This document shows, in pieces, positions 1 through 6,220 of a stretch of DNA of 14,926 bases. The first letter of the stretch is position 1; each line of letters starts with the position of its first letter. The translations under genes were made by a program, and so were the position numbers. This DNA is from Cyanobacteria bacterium UBA1221 (GTDB taxonomy: Bacteria > Cyanobacteriota > Vampirovibrionia > Gastranaerophilales > Gastranaerophilaceae). Location: assembly GCA_002309425.1 (NCBI GenBank), contig DBXD01000076.1, forward strand, positions 1-14,926, read 5' to 3'. A model generated the notes under the pieces. The model saw nothing but the letters and a program-made list of their open reading frames with translations, was not told where the DNA came from and searched no databases.

Positions 1-50
1 GTCGGCAGTGTGCCACCGGAGCGAATATTTCCAAGCCCATGCAATCATAT
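1..50. other. Unassigned GC-richer window edge
   Basis: The first 50 bases are about half G+C, clearly richer than the AT-rich stretch that follows (51-182). A small hairpin is possible (GGCA at 4-7 with TGCC at 11-14, 3-base loop). In frame 3 a short open stretch ends at a TAA near 49-51, so this could be the last residues of an upstream gene, but it could equally be the edge of a structured RNA or a minus-strand start (ATG reading leftward from 40 or 48, neither with a Shine-Dalgarno). I do not recognise it. Confidence 0.25.
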
Positions 51-121
51 TAAAAACATTAGGAATTGTCAACGTAAACTTTTACAGCAAATGTTAAATT
101 TTGTAAAAAATCTATTTTTAT

Positions 122-150
122 TTGTCAATTATCTATTACGTATATACTTT
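122..150 (+). promoter_or_regulatory. Candidate sigma70 promoter for the 183-596 gene
   Basis: A -35-like TTGTCA at 122-127 is followed either by TATACT at 143-148 (15-bp spacer, 5 of 6 to consensus) or by TACTTT at 145-150 (17-bp spacer). It lies in an AT-rich leader about 35-40 bases upstream of the ATG. The surrounding sequence is so AT-rich that chance matches are easy. Confidence 0.45.
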
Positions 151-182
151 ATATATTTAGAAAAATAAACACGAGGTTTTAT

Positions 183-596
183 ATGGGATTTTTAGACAAT
201 GTTGTAAAAAGTTTACCGTCTATATCCGCAAAATTTCAATCACATTTTGAAAGGCATATAGCATTGAGACAGGCTCGGGCAATGGGACGGGCCGGTTGGA
301 CTACGTTATGGGGCGTTAACCCTTCGACTTGTAATCCCTACTCACTTTATTCAGGGGGGACAAATTTCCTCGGAGGAAATAACAATAACATGATTACATC
401 AATATTTGGCGGCGGACAGTACGGCTCTTACAATCCATACACCGGAGGTTATAATTCTGGTTTATATGCGCCTCAGCATGTTATTGATATTGGTACACTA
501 ATAGATAATCAAGTAAAGCAAGAGATGAATCCGGACAATATAACTATTCCCACAAGTTCAAACCCAAGTGCGAACCCAAGTCAAACCCCAAGCTAA
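183..596 (+). CDS. Hypothetical Gly/Asn/Tyr-rich small protein
   Basis: I do not recognise this 137-residue protein. Its ATG has a GAGG Shine-Dalgarno at 173-176 with a 6-base gap, so the start is well supported. Residues 1-40 look like an amphipathic basic helix (Lys, Arg, His with regular hydrophobics). Residues about 46-98 are low complexity and rich in Gly, Asn, Tyr and Ser, with GGNNNN, FGGGQYGSYNPY and GGYNSG. The last 15 residues are a Ser/Asn/Pro tail (SSNPSANPSQTPS) encoded by a short direct repeat. There is no signal peptide or membrane segment. It stands alone, between the window edge and the convergent csaB operon, 32 bases away with no obvious terminator hairpin. The composition suggests a disordered or self-associating protein, possibly lineage-specific. 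Function is unknown; that it is a real gene rests on the start site, promoter and protein-like composition. Confidence 0.7.
   Translation: MGFLDNVVKSLPSISAKFQSHFERHIALRQARAMGRAGWTTLWGVNPSTCNPYSLYSGGTNFLGGNNNNMITSIFGGGQYGSYNPYTGGYNSGLYAPQHVIDIGTLIDNQVKQEMNPDNITIPTSSNPSANPSQTPS
561..592 (+). repeat. 12-bp direct repeat encoding the NPS tail
   Basis: AACCCAAG occurs at 561-568 and 573-580, with the near-copy AACCCCAAG at 584-592. The first two are 12 bases apart, so the repeat stays in frame and encodes the Asn-Pro-Ser/Thr-Pro-Ser tail of the upstream gene. It is a plausible site of replication slippage and length variation. Confidence 0.65.
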
Positions 597-628
597 AGAC
601 TAAGCGCTGACATATAAACAAATTGGGA

Positions 629-1648
629 CTACTTGCTCAGGTATTCATCAAAAAGATTCCACTCAAAGTGCTGAGTATTAGCAAATGCTAATATGTCGTC
701 CGCTTTGAGTGTTTTGAGTTTATCAAAATAGGGTTCAAAATCTTCACTTCCTGAAATAGAAATCATTGGCAAAAATGCTTCATAAGCGAGCTTTGCAACT
801 TTTGCATCATAATTAATTGCCAACGTTTTTACACCCGTTTTTATTGCGACCAAAACTGCATGAAATCTCATAGCTATCATGTATTCTAACCTTGATATAC
901 GCATTATTATGTCATTGTTAGACAACCCTGTTACAATTTCAGTTTCAATTTGCGGGTATATATTTTTAAGAGCCTTCTCAAAATTTTTGCAGACTTCTAA
1001 ATCCATAGAATCCTGAAATACGTACAACTCAATCTTTCGCTCGCCAAAATTTAAAATTATTTGTCTTGCCAAATTATCTAAAAAAGCATTATCTACCGAC
1101 TTAAAGGCTCTGAGCTGCACACCAACTGCACTTGTTTTTTGGTCAATGGGCAAATCTACCGAAAACACGGGGTCAGACACAATATGTGCATCAATACCGT
1201 TTGCTTTCAGAAAATCCTGACTTACAATATCTCTGACCGTCACAATATCACATTTTGAAAGCGTTTTAAGGACAAGCTTTTTTGAATATCCGCTTATTAA
1301 AGGCCCAATACCCTGGGCAAAGATTATAACCGTTTTCTTTAAAAATTTTGCATAATTTATTATGAACAAATAATATAATAAACTTTTTAAACTTGTTACA
1401 TCCTGCAATAAACTGCCGCCGCCGGAAATCAAGACATCGCAGGAGGAAATCTCAGACATAACTTTTAGCATATCAAAATTTTTTACCGAAGAAATTCCGT
1501 ACTGCATTGAAGTTTTTTCGGGGTTACTTGATAAAACCGTTATTTCCGAATTAAACTTTCTAAGGTAATCCACCAATACACCCAAAATGGCCTCGTCTCC
1601 GAAATTTCCGTATCCGTAATATCCTGATATCAAAACTTTTTTATTCAC
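629..1648 (-). CDS. csaB: Polysaccharide pyruvyl transferase, CsaB type
   Basis: This 339-residue protein belongs to the polysaccharide pyruvyl transferase family and closely matches the CsaB branch. CsaB enzymes transfer a pyruvyl group from phosphoenolpyruvate to a sugar of a cell-wall-linked polymer, making the ketal that SLH-domain proteins bind. Visible motifs in order are SGYYGYGNFGDEAIL (8-22), SGGGSLLQD (75-83), FAQGIGPL (110-117), VTVRD (136-140), SDP (158-160), MRFHA (260-264) and AINYDAKV (277-284). It has no membrane segment, which fits a cytoplasmic enzyme. The start is a GTG at 1648, preceded by GAGG with a 7-base gap. The GTGA shares its TGA with the stop of the upstream kinase gene, so the two are probably translationally coupled. 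It is the last cistron of the minus-strand operon. In diderm cyanobacterial relatives this chemistry is thought to tether SLH-bearing outer-membrane proteins to peptidoglycan. The family call is firm; the acceptor sugar is inferred from the family. Confidence 0.92.
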   Translation of the reverse strand: MNKKVLISGYYGYGNFGDEAILGVLVDYLRKFNSEITVLSSNPEKTSMQYGISSVKNFDMLKVMSEISSCDVLISGGGSLLQDVTSLKSLLYYLFIINYAKFLKKTVIIFAQGIGPLISGYSKKLVLKTLSKCDIVTVRDIVSQDFLKANGIDAHIVSDPVFSVDLPIDQKTSAVGVQLRAFKSVDNAFLDNLARQIILNFGERKIELYVFQDSMDLEVCKNFEKALKNIYPQIETEIVTGLSNNDIIMRISRLEYMIAMRFHAVLVAIKTGVKTLAINYDAKVAKLAYEAFLPMISISGSEDFEPYFDKLKTLKADDILAFANTQHFEWNLFDEYLSK

Positions 1649-2589
1649 GGCTTTACCTCTCTTAACAAAGGAAAGACATCCTCAGCATATGGTACTGATT
1701 TTACGGCGCCCATACCTTTAGCTTGCAATCCTGCTGTTATACTTGCTAATTTTGATGATTGAAACGGAGTATATCCATGCGTTATACCGTATAAAAATGC
1801 CCCGTTAAAGCAATCCCCCGAACATGTCGTATCAACAACTTCCTTTGTATAAAATTCTGTAAAATTTATTTCTCCGTTGTAGCCGGTATAATAGCCGCCG
1901 TCTTTACCTGATTTCAAAACAACCGTACTTACCCCCATATCCCACAGATATTTAATTATACATTCAACAGAATCCAGATCCAAAATACAAACAGTATCAT
2001 TTTTCGTACTCATAAACATTATATCTACATCGGAAACAACACTGTTAAAATTTTCTTTTATTGTTTCAGGAGTATGAATTGTCGCCGAATAATTAGGATC
2101 GTATGCAGTTATAACACCGTTTTTTCGTGCAACTGAATAAGCCAAAGATACGGCTTCTTTTGCGGATAAAGATATTGACTGCGTTATCCCGCTTGTATAT
2201 ATAACTCTTGAGGATGCAATATATTCTTCCGAGACATCGCTTACGGAAATTTTGGACTGTGCAATTTTTTTTCGATAATATGCCAATTCTTTTCCTTCAA
2301 CCCCGGGTTTTGTAATAAAGTAAACTCCGTTTTGCTCCTCTGCAATTTTTACATGCGAAATATCTAGCCCTTCTTTTTCCCAACACTCAATAAGATAATC
2401 TTTAAAAGCATCATCCCCGACCTTTGTAATAAAGCCTACTTTAGCGCCGAGCCGCCTTGCCGTGACTGCAGTGACAAGAGTATCTCCACCATAATACTTG
2501 TAAAAACATTCCGTTGAAGAAAGATTATCGTCACAGGATAATTCTATCAAACTTTCTCCAATTGTAATAATATCCAAAAACTTATCCAC
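1645..2589 (-). CDS. PfkB-family sugar kinase, 2-keto-3-deoxygluconate kinase-like
   Basis: This 314-residue ribokinase/PfkB-fold kinase most resembles 2-dehydro-3-deoxygluconokinases. Such enzymes phosphorylate KDG to KDPG with ATP in the cytoplasm. Visible are the N-terminal ITIGESLIEL strand (8-17), substrate-loop YYGGD (32-36), RLGAKVGFITKVGDDAF (46-62), YYR (104-106, a KDG-kinase-like carboxylate-binding position), DPN (164-166), KSGKDGG (226-232) and the catalytic signature DTTCSGD (253-259) with the presumed base Asp259. Two things are unusual. The anion-hole signature normally reads DTxGAGD but here is DTTCSGD. The Arg that often follows DPN in KDG kinases is Ser here (DPNYS). The GTG start at 2589 has AAGGAG 5 bases upstream and overlaps the aldolase gene by 8 bases. 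Its stop overlaps csaB. The aldolase neighbour supports a keto-deoxy sugar acid substrate, but fructose or another sugar cannot be excluded. Confidence 0.85.
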   Translation of the reverse strand: MDKFLDIITIGESLIELSCDDNLSSTECFYKYYGGDTLVTAVTARRLGAKVGFITKVGDDAFKDYLIECWEKEGLDISHVKIAEEQNGVYFITKPGVEGKELAYYRKKIAQSKISVSDVSEEYIASSRVIYTSGITQSISLSAKEAVSLAYSVARKNGVITAYDPNYSATIHTPETIKENFNSVVSDVDIMFMSTKNDTVCILDLDSVECIIKYLWDMGVSTVVLKSGKDGGYYTGYNGEINFTEFYTKEVVDTTCSGDCFNGAFLYGITHGYTPFQSSKLASITAGLQAKGMGAVKSVPYAEDVFPLLREVKP

Positions 2590-3202
2590 AATTACTCCTT
2601 AAATTTTTCAGCAACAATTCGGCGCGCTTGGTTATTTCAGAATAAGAATACCCGTCATATAAATCTCTGCCGATACCTACTGCATAAGCACCCGCATTTA
2701 AATATGAAGCAGCTTCACTTATTTTTACATTACCCTGAACAAGCACCTGTAAAAACGGCATTGGTCTTAACAAATCTTCAACATATAAAACTCCGCCCAA
2801 AGCTGTAATCGGATAAACTTTAATCAGCGGAACTCTCGCTTTCCATGCATTATATGCCTCATTTGCGGTAGAAGCACCGGCTATTAACGGGACTTGAGAA
2901 TCTTTTGAAATTTTTACCAGATTCATTTGGAAAATCGGAGAAGATAATAACTTCGCTCCGGACTGCATTGCAACTCTTGCCTGGATAGAAGTAATTACCC
3001 CTCCGGCACAAACTTTAATTCCTTCTCCTGATAACTCTTCTATCGCTTCATATACCGCAGGTGATTCAAGGTTTATTTCCATGAGCCTTATCCCGCCATC
3101 TGCAAGCGCCTTTGCCGTGTCAATAACAACTCTTTTATCCCGGTTCCTGATAATTGGGAAAACCTTTTCCTCTCCCATGACTTCTATTAAGTTTTTGTTC
3201 AT
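2582..3202 (-). CDS. Divergent KDPG/KHG aldolase family protein
   Basis: This 206-residue class I aldolase resembles KDPG/KHG aldolase (Eda family), which splits 2-keto-3-deoxy-6-phosphogluconate into pyruvate and glyceraldehyde 3-phosphate. By eye-alignment with E. coli Eda, the catalytic Glu is Glu42 (MEINLESP) and the Schiff-base Lys is Lys128 (LIKVYP, matching FKFFP). AGG (66-68) and TALGG (133-137) are also family-like. Several ligand positions differ. The Arg of EVTLRT is Glu46. The phosphate-loop TGG reads QGN (156-158). The second phosphate motif GGS reads GIGRD (176-180). So catalysis looks retained but the phosphate and carboxylate contacts do not. The ATG at 3202 has an AAGGA site 6 bases upstream. 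It is the first gene of the operon, just below a good promoter. The substrate may be KDPG, KDPGal, 4-hydroxy-2-oxoglutarate or a non-phosphorylated analogue. Confidence 0.85.
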   Translation of the reverse strand: MNKNLIEVMGEEKVFPIIRNRDKRVVIDTAKALADGGIRLMEINLESPAVYEAIEELSGEGIKVCAGGVITSIQARVAMQSGAKLLSSPIFQMNLVKISKDSQVPLIAGASTANEAYNAWKARVPLIKVYPITALGGVLYVEDLLRPMPFLQVLVQGNVKISEAASYLNAGAYAVGIGRDLYDGYSYSEITKRAELLLKNLRSNCG

Positions 3203-3205
3203 ATA

Positions 3206-3235
3206 TTGTCCTTTTTATGTAGTTTATTATATCAT
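3206..3235 (+). promoter_or_regulatory. Candidate promoter of the CHASE2 cyclase gene, overlapping the divergent promoter
   Basis: TTGTCC at 3206-3211 (4 of 6) is followed by an 18-bp spacer and TATCAT at 3230-3235 (5 of 6). A start near 3242 would give a very short leader beginning almost at the AAGGGG ribosome site. Its -10 shares two bases with the -10 of the minus-strand promoter, so both cannot easily be occupied together. Confidence 0.5.
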
Positions 3236-3255
3236 AACATGTAAGGGGATATCAA
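3226..3255 (-). promoter_or_regulatory. Promoter of the aldolase-kinase-csaB operon
   Basis: Reading the minus strand, a -35 TTGATA (3255-3250) is followed by an 18-bp spacer and a perfect -10 TATAAT (3231-3226). Transcription should start near 3218, giving a leader of about 16 bases that contains the AAGGA site of the aldolase gene. The -35 element overlaps the start codon of the divergent cyclase gene. Confidence 0.7.
3243..3248 (+). promoter_or_regulatory. Ribosome binding site fixing the cyclase start
   Basis: AAGGGG lies 6 bases before ATG 3255. The reading frame stays open upstream to 3081, but that stretch is antisense to the aldolase gene and has no comparable site, so 3255 is the real start. 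Confidence 0.85.
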
Positions 3256-5216
3256 TGAAAAAGAATTTTGTAAAATCTTTGTTTAATATGCTGAAAGTAT
3301 TTATTGTAGCATTGTTCTTTTTATTTCTGACATATGCAATATCCGGAATATATGTTGAACCCTATGCTTATAATTATATGGCAAGAGCTTTTATTGCCCA
3401 AAAACAGGCTGCAAATGATGTTGTTATAATCGCAATTGATGATAAATCTATAGCATATCACCGCTGGCCATGGCCAAGAGATTATTACGGGAAAATTATC
3501 CGATATTTAAGAGATTACACAAACGCAAAAGTTATAGGTTTTGATTCAATTATCCAAAATCTGGATGCAGAGCACAAACAATCAGACGAAATATTTTTTA
3601 ATGATGTAAAAAACACTCCAAATTTGGTGGTAGGATTCTGCCCATTGGCTAAGGGGGTTTTTGACGAAGAACGAAACTCCTCATATGTAAAGAAATTTAA
3701 TAAAAAATTTAAGACAAAAATAACGTTGCCGCTTGGCGGAGATTTACCCAAATCACTGTATCACGGGATATCGGAATTTCCTGCAGAATATTTTGACGCT
3801 GTAAAAAATGTCGGCTCGGTTAACGATATAGAGCATCCTCACGATTTTGTCCGAGAGAAGGCTATGCTGCAAGGTGTTAATGAGGATTATTATCCCGCAC
3901 TTGCATTAAAAATGTATATGATTATGAATAATGTTGATGAGCTTAGTATTGATGAAAAATTTATCACTGCCGAAGGAACCCCCTTAAAAATACCATATGT
4001 ATATGATAATGAAGGAGCTTTTTTGACGAATATCAGGTATTACGGATTACGCCCGAACTCCGCATACTCACACATTAAATATTCTGCTTCCGACATAATA
4101 AAATCGTATGAAAGTTTGCAAAGAGGAGAAAATCCTATAATTAATCCCAAGGAGTTCGACGGTAAAATTGTCTTTATAGGATCTAATGCCAAAGCTGCTG
4201 CAGTTATAGAAGATGTTTCGCAAACCCCGTTACAGAAAGCTCATCCGGGGGTTGATATACAGGCCACAAGCTTTGATAATCTTCTTAATAATGACTACGT
4301 AAAAGAGAGTTCAGCCACCACGGATTTTGGTATCATAATAATAATATTGGCAATTACCTTTATTGCAATTATAAAAACTTCCGTGCCGGTATCGTTGTCG
4401 CTTATCGGGCTTTCAGCAGCCGCATATCTGACATATGTTGTCTTTTGTTACCTGAATGCATATGCCGTCCCGATAACTGCACCTTATATGCTTCAGGTTA
4501 CTACTGCAATTTTCGGTTATTCGTACAGGTTTGTACTTGAAGGAAGAAATAAAGAAAAAATCAAACAGGCTATGGGCAAATACCTATCCCAGGATATTAT
4601 GAAAAATGTTGTAAAAAACATTGATGATATAAAACTTGGAGGCAAGCGTGCAATAGTCACGGTTCTTTTCGCGGACATACGAGGATTTACAAGCATTAGT
4701 GAAAAACTCTCGGCAGAAGAAATCTCCGTAATTTTGAATGAATATTTTACGGAAATTGAGCCGATAATTACACGATATAACGGAGTCATTAACAAATTTA
4801 TCGGAGATGCTGTTATGGCTATTTTCGGAGAGCCGATTCAGGATTTAAACCATCCGGTAAATGCCGTCAAATGTGCTTATGCTATGCTTAAAAAAGTCGA
4901 AGAGCTTCAGGATAAGTGGTTATTTGAAGGCAAACCAAAAATAGAGATAGGAATAGGAATCAATACCGGAGAGGCTTTTGTCGGAAATATCGGTTCGGAA
5001 AAAAGGCTTGAATATACTGTTATCGGGGATACGGTTAATCTTGCAAGCAGAATAGAAAGTTATAACAAAATTTATCATACCAACCTTCTGGTCAGTACCT
5101 CAACGTACTCTTACGTAAGTGACATAGCAAATGTTATTAAGATAAGTGATGTCACAATAAGAGGCAAATCCCGAAAAATGGATATATATGAAATATTAAA
5201 GCTAAATGAGAAATAA
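3255..5216 (+). CDS. CHASE2-domain class III adenylate cyclase
   Basis: This 653-residue membrane signalling enzyme makes cyclic AMP (by prediction) in response to an extracytoplasmic cue. The order is: a transmembrane helix (about 13-34), a CHASE2 sensor (about 35-350, with VVIIAIDDKSI at 56-66, WPWPRD 71-76 and FDGKIVFIGS 301-310), three more helices (about 358-374, 377-400, 404-424), a linker, and a class III cyclase domain (about 465-645). Metal-binding aspartates are Asp474 (FADIRGFTS) and Asp518 (FIGDAVMA). Lys514 and Thr588 (YTVIGDTVN) are the adenine-type specificity residues, in the K/T pairing seen in cyanobacterial and other bacterial cyclases. Asn595 and Arg599 are the transition-state pair. 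All catalytic positions are present, so it should be active as a homodimer. It heads a two-gene unit with the helical-repeat membrane protein 39 bases downstream. The specific CHASE2 signal is unknown. Confidence 0.93.
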   Translation: MKKNFVKSLFNMLKVFIVALFFLFLTYAISGIYVEPYAYNYMARAFIAQKQAANDVVIIAIDDKSIAYHRWPWPRDYYGKIIRYLRDYTNAKVIGFDSIIQNLDAEHKQSDEIFFNDVKNTPNLVVGFCPLAKGVFDEERNSSYVKKFNKKFKTKITLPLGGDLPKSLYHGISEFPAEYFDAVKNVGSVNDIEHPHDFVREKAMLQGVNEDYYPALALKMYMIMNNVDELSIDEKFITAEGTPLKIPYVYDNEGAFLTNIRYYGLRPNSAYSHIKYSASDIIKSYESLQRGENPIINPKEFDGKIVFIGSNAKAAAVIEDVSQTPLQKAHPGVDIQATSFDNLLNNDYVKESSATTDFGIIIIILAITFIAIIKTSVPVSLSLIGLSAAAYLTYVVFCYLNAYAVPITAPYMLQVTTAIFGYSYRFVLEGRNKEKIKQAMGKYLSQDIMKNVVKNIDDIKLGGKRAIVTVLFADIRGFTSISEKLSAEEISVILNEYFTEIEPIITRYNGVINKFIGDAVMAIFGEPIQDLNHPVNAVKCAYAMLKKVEELQDKWLFEGKPKIEIGIGINTGEAFVGNIGSEKRLEYTVIGDTVNLASRIESYNKIYHTNLLVSTSTYSYVSDIANVIKISDVTIRGKSRKMDIYEILKLNEK

Positions 5217-5243
5217 CGTGGTTATTTGAACGTATTATTAATT

Positions 5244-5247
5244 GGAG
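5244..5247 (+). promoter_or_regulatory. Ribosome binding site fixing the 5256 start
   Basis: GGAG sits 8 bases before ATG 5256. A TTG in the same frame at 5226 is possible but has no Shine-Dalgarno, so the ATG is preferred. Confidence 0.75.
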
Positions 5248-5255
5248 ATAAACTT

Positions 5256-6110
5256 ATGGACACTGAATCTAATAATCAAAAACAAAAACAAAAACAAGAT
5301 AAGTTGCCCAGGCAGGCAGTAAAAATATGGTTTTTTATACCTGCATTTTTTATTATGATTACTATGTGTCTCATTATGTGCATGAATTTTGGTTTTTTGG
5401 GAGTAGGGTTGATTTTACTTATAATCTGGAGTCTCGCGTTGTTTCTTGCCGGTTTAATTTTACTTATAATACTAGCGATGTTACTTGTAAACAATGTTGT
5501 TTTATCCTTTGATACGAATTACAAAAAAGCATCAGAAGCATATAAAATGTGCAATTTTAGGAATGCGATTTTATATTACGAAGAGTTTATTAAAGATAAA
5601 CGTAAACTGAAGAAAAGAAGCTTTATTATTTATCGGCTAATAATGCTATACTGTTATTTTGAAGAATACGATAAGGCTTTGGCTATACTTAATCAATATA
5701 AAGATTTTTATAGTGATGCAGTTGTAAACTTGAATTTGTCTTTATTAAAAATTTCTATATTAAATGAGCAAAAGTCTTTATCTGAAGTATATGCAGAAAT
5801 GGAAAACTTAAAAGGCATAATAGAGGGTATAAACATAAATACAATTAAAAAGTCCGCAGAACAGACTTATGAATTATTAAAGATTGAAGTATTGCTGAGT
5901 GAGGATGAAATTGACAAGGCAATAGATTGCTTTAATTCTATTCCGAAAAAACATCAAGATGAAAGTTATTATATACTAAAAGGGCATATTGCCCGTAAAC
6001 AAAATAATCTTGAAGATGCAGCAAAATCTTATCTGTATTGCTATACTAAAACAAAGGATCCTTTGAAAAAGGCCTTTTACCTAAAGTCAATATTAGAGTG
6101 TGAGAAATAA
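5256..6110 (+). CDS. Membrane-anchored helical-repeat (TPR-like) protein
   Basis: This 284-residue protein has no name I recognise. Residues 1-20 are a polar, Gln/Lys-rich cytoplasmic tail (QKQKQKQ). Residues about 23-43 form one membrane helix. Residues about 46-83 form a very long hydrophobic run, enough for a tight helical hairpin or one extended helix. From about residue 88 the rest is alpha-helical with tetratricopeptide-like spacing: A/Y-rich helices such as NYKKASEAYKMCNFRNAILY, EEYDKALAILNQYKDFY, and the last pair around KGHIARKQNNLEDAAKSYLY. That layout suggests a protein-binding solenoid on the membrane surface. It follows the CHASE2 cyclase by 39 bases with no promoter or terminator between, so it is probably co-transcribed and may scaffold or regulate the cyclase or a cAMP target. 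That role is inference from position only. Confidence 0.8.
   Translation: MDTESNNQKQKQKQDKLPRQAVKIWFFIPAFFIMITMCLIMCMNFGFLGVGLILLIIWSLALFLAGLILLIILAMLLVNNVVLSFDTNYKKASEAYKMCNFRNAILYYEEFIKDKRKLKKRSFIIYRLIMLYCYFEEYDKALAILNQYKDFYSDAVVNLNLSLLKISILNEQKSLSEVYAEMENLKGIIEGININTIKKSAEQTYELLKIEVLLSEDEIDKAIDCFNSIPKKHQDESYYILKGHIARKQNNLEDAAKSYLYCYTKTKDPLKKAFYLKSILECEK
5277..5294 (+). repeat. Tandem CAAAAA hexamer, three copies
   Basis: Three perfect copies of CAAAAA at 5277-5282, 5283-5288 and 5289-5294 encode the Lys-Gln tract near the N terminus of the membrane repeat protein. The unit is a multiple of three, so copy-number slippage would lengthen or shorten the tail without a frameshift. Confidence 0.8.
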
Positions 6111-6153
6111 GTATATTGAGTTTTAGATGATATAATGCCCGAAAAATTAATTC

Positions 6154-6182
6154 TTGTATTTCTTTTATGTCCTTAGTATAAT
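6154..6182 (+). promoter_or_regulatory. Promoter of gpmI
   Basis: TTGTAT at 6154-6159, a 17-bp spacer and a perfect TATAAT at 6177-6182 form a strong sigma70-type promoter. A start near 6189 leaves a leader of about 32 bases carrying AGGGGA (6206-6211), 9 bases before the gpmI ATG. It separates the gpmI-SNF2 unit from the upstream cyclase unit. Confidence 0.75.
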
Positions 6183-6220
6183 CTGTCTATTGTACGAGTA
6201 TAAATAGGGGATAGAATAAC

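Noticed and set aside
1..168. Open frame 1 running from the edge to TAA at 166-168
   Set aside because: Most of it is AT-rich, promoter-like sequence with no protein-like composition. It is most likely open by chance.
597..628. Terminator between the first gene and csaB
   Set aside because: I found no stable hairpin with a U-tract in this 32-base gap.
3081..3254. N-terminal extension of the CHASE2 cyclase frame by 58 codons
   Set aside because: It is antisense to the start of the aldolase gene and lacks a ribosome site. ATG 3255 has AAGGGG and gives a normal N-terminal membrane helix.
4517..4795. Minus-strand open frame inside the cyclase gene
   Set aside because: It is antisense to the conserved FADIRGFT and FIGDAVMA region; the sense frame is certain.
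6131..6136. A perfect TATAAT between the repeat-protein gene and gpmI
   Set aside because: No acceptable -35 lies 16-18 bases upstream. The TATAAT at 6177-6182 with TTGTAT is the better promoter.
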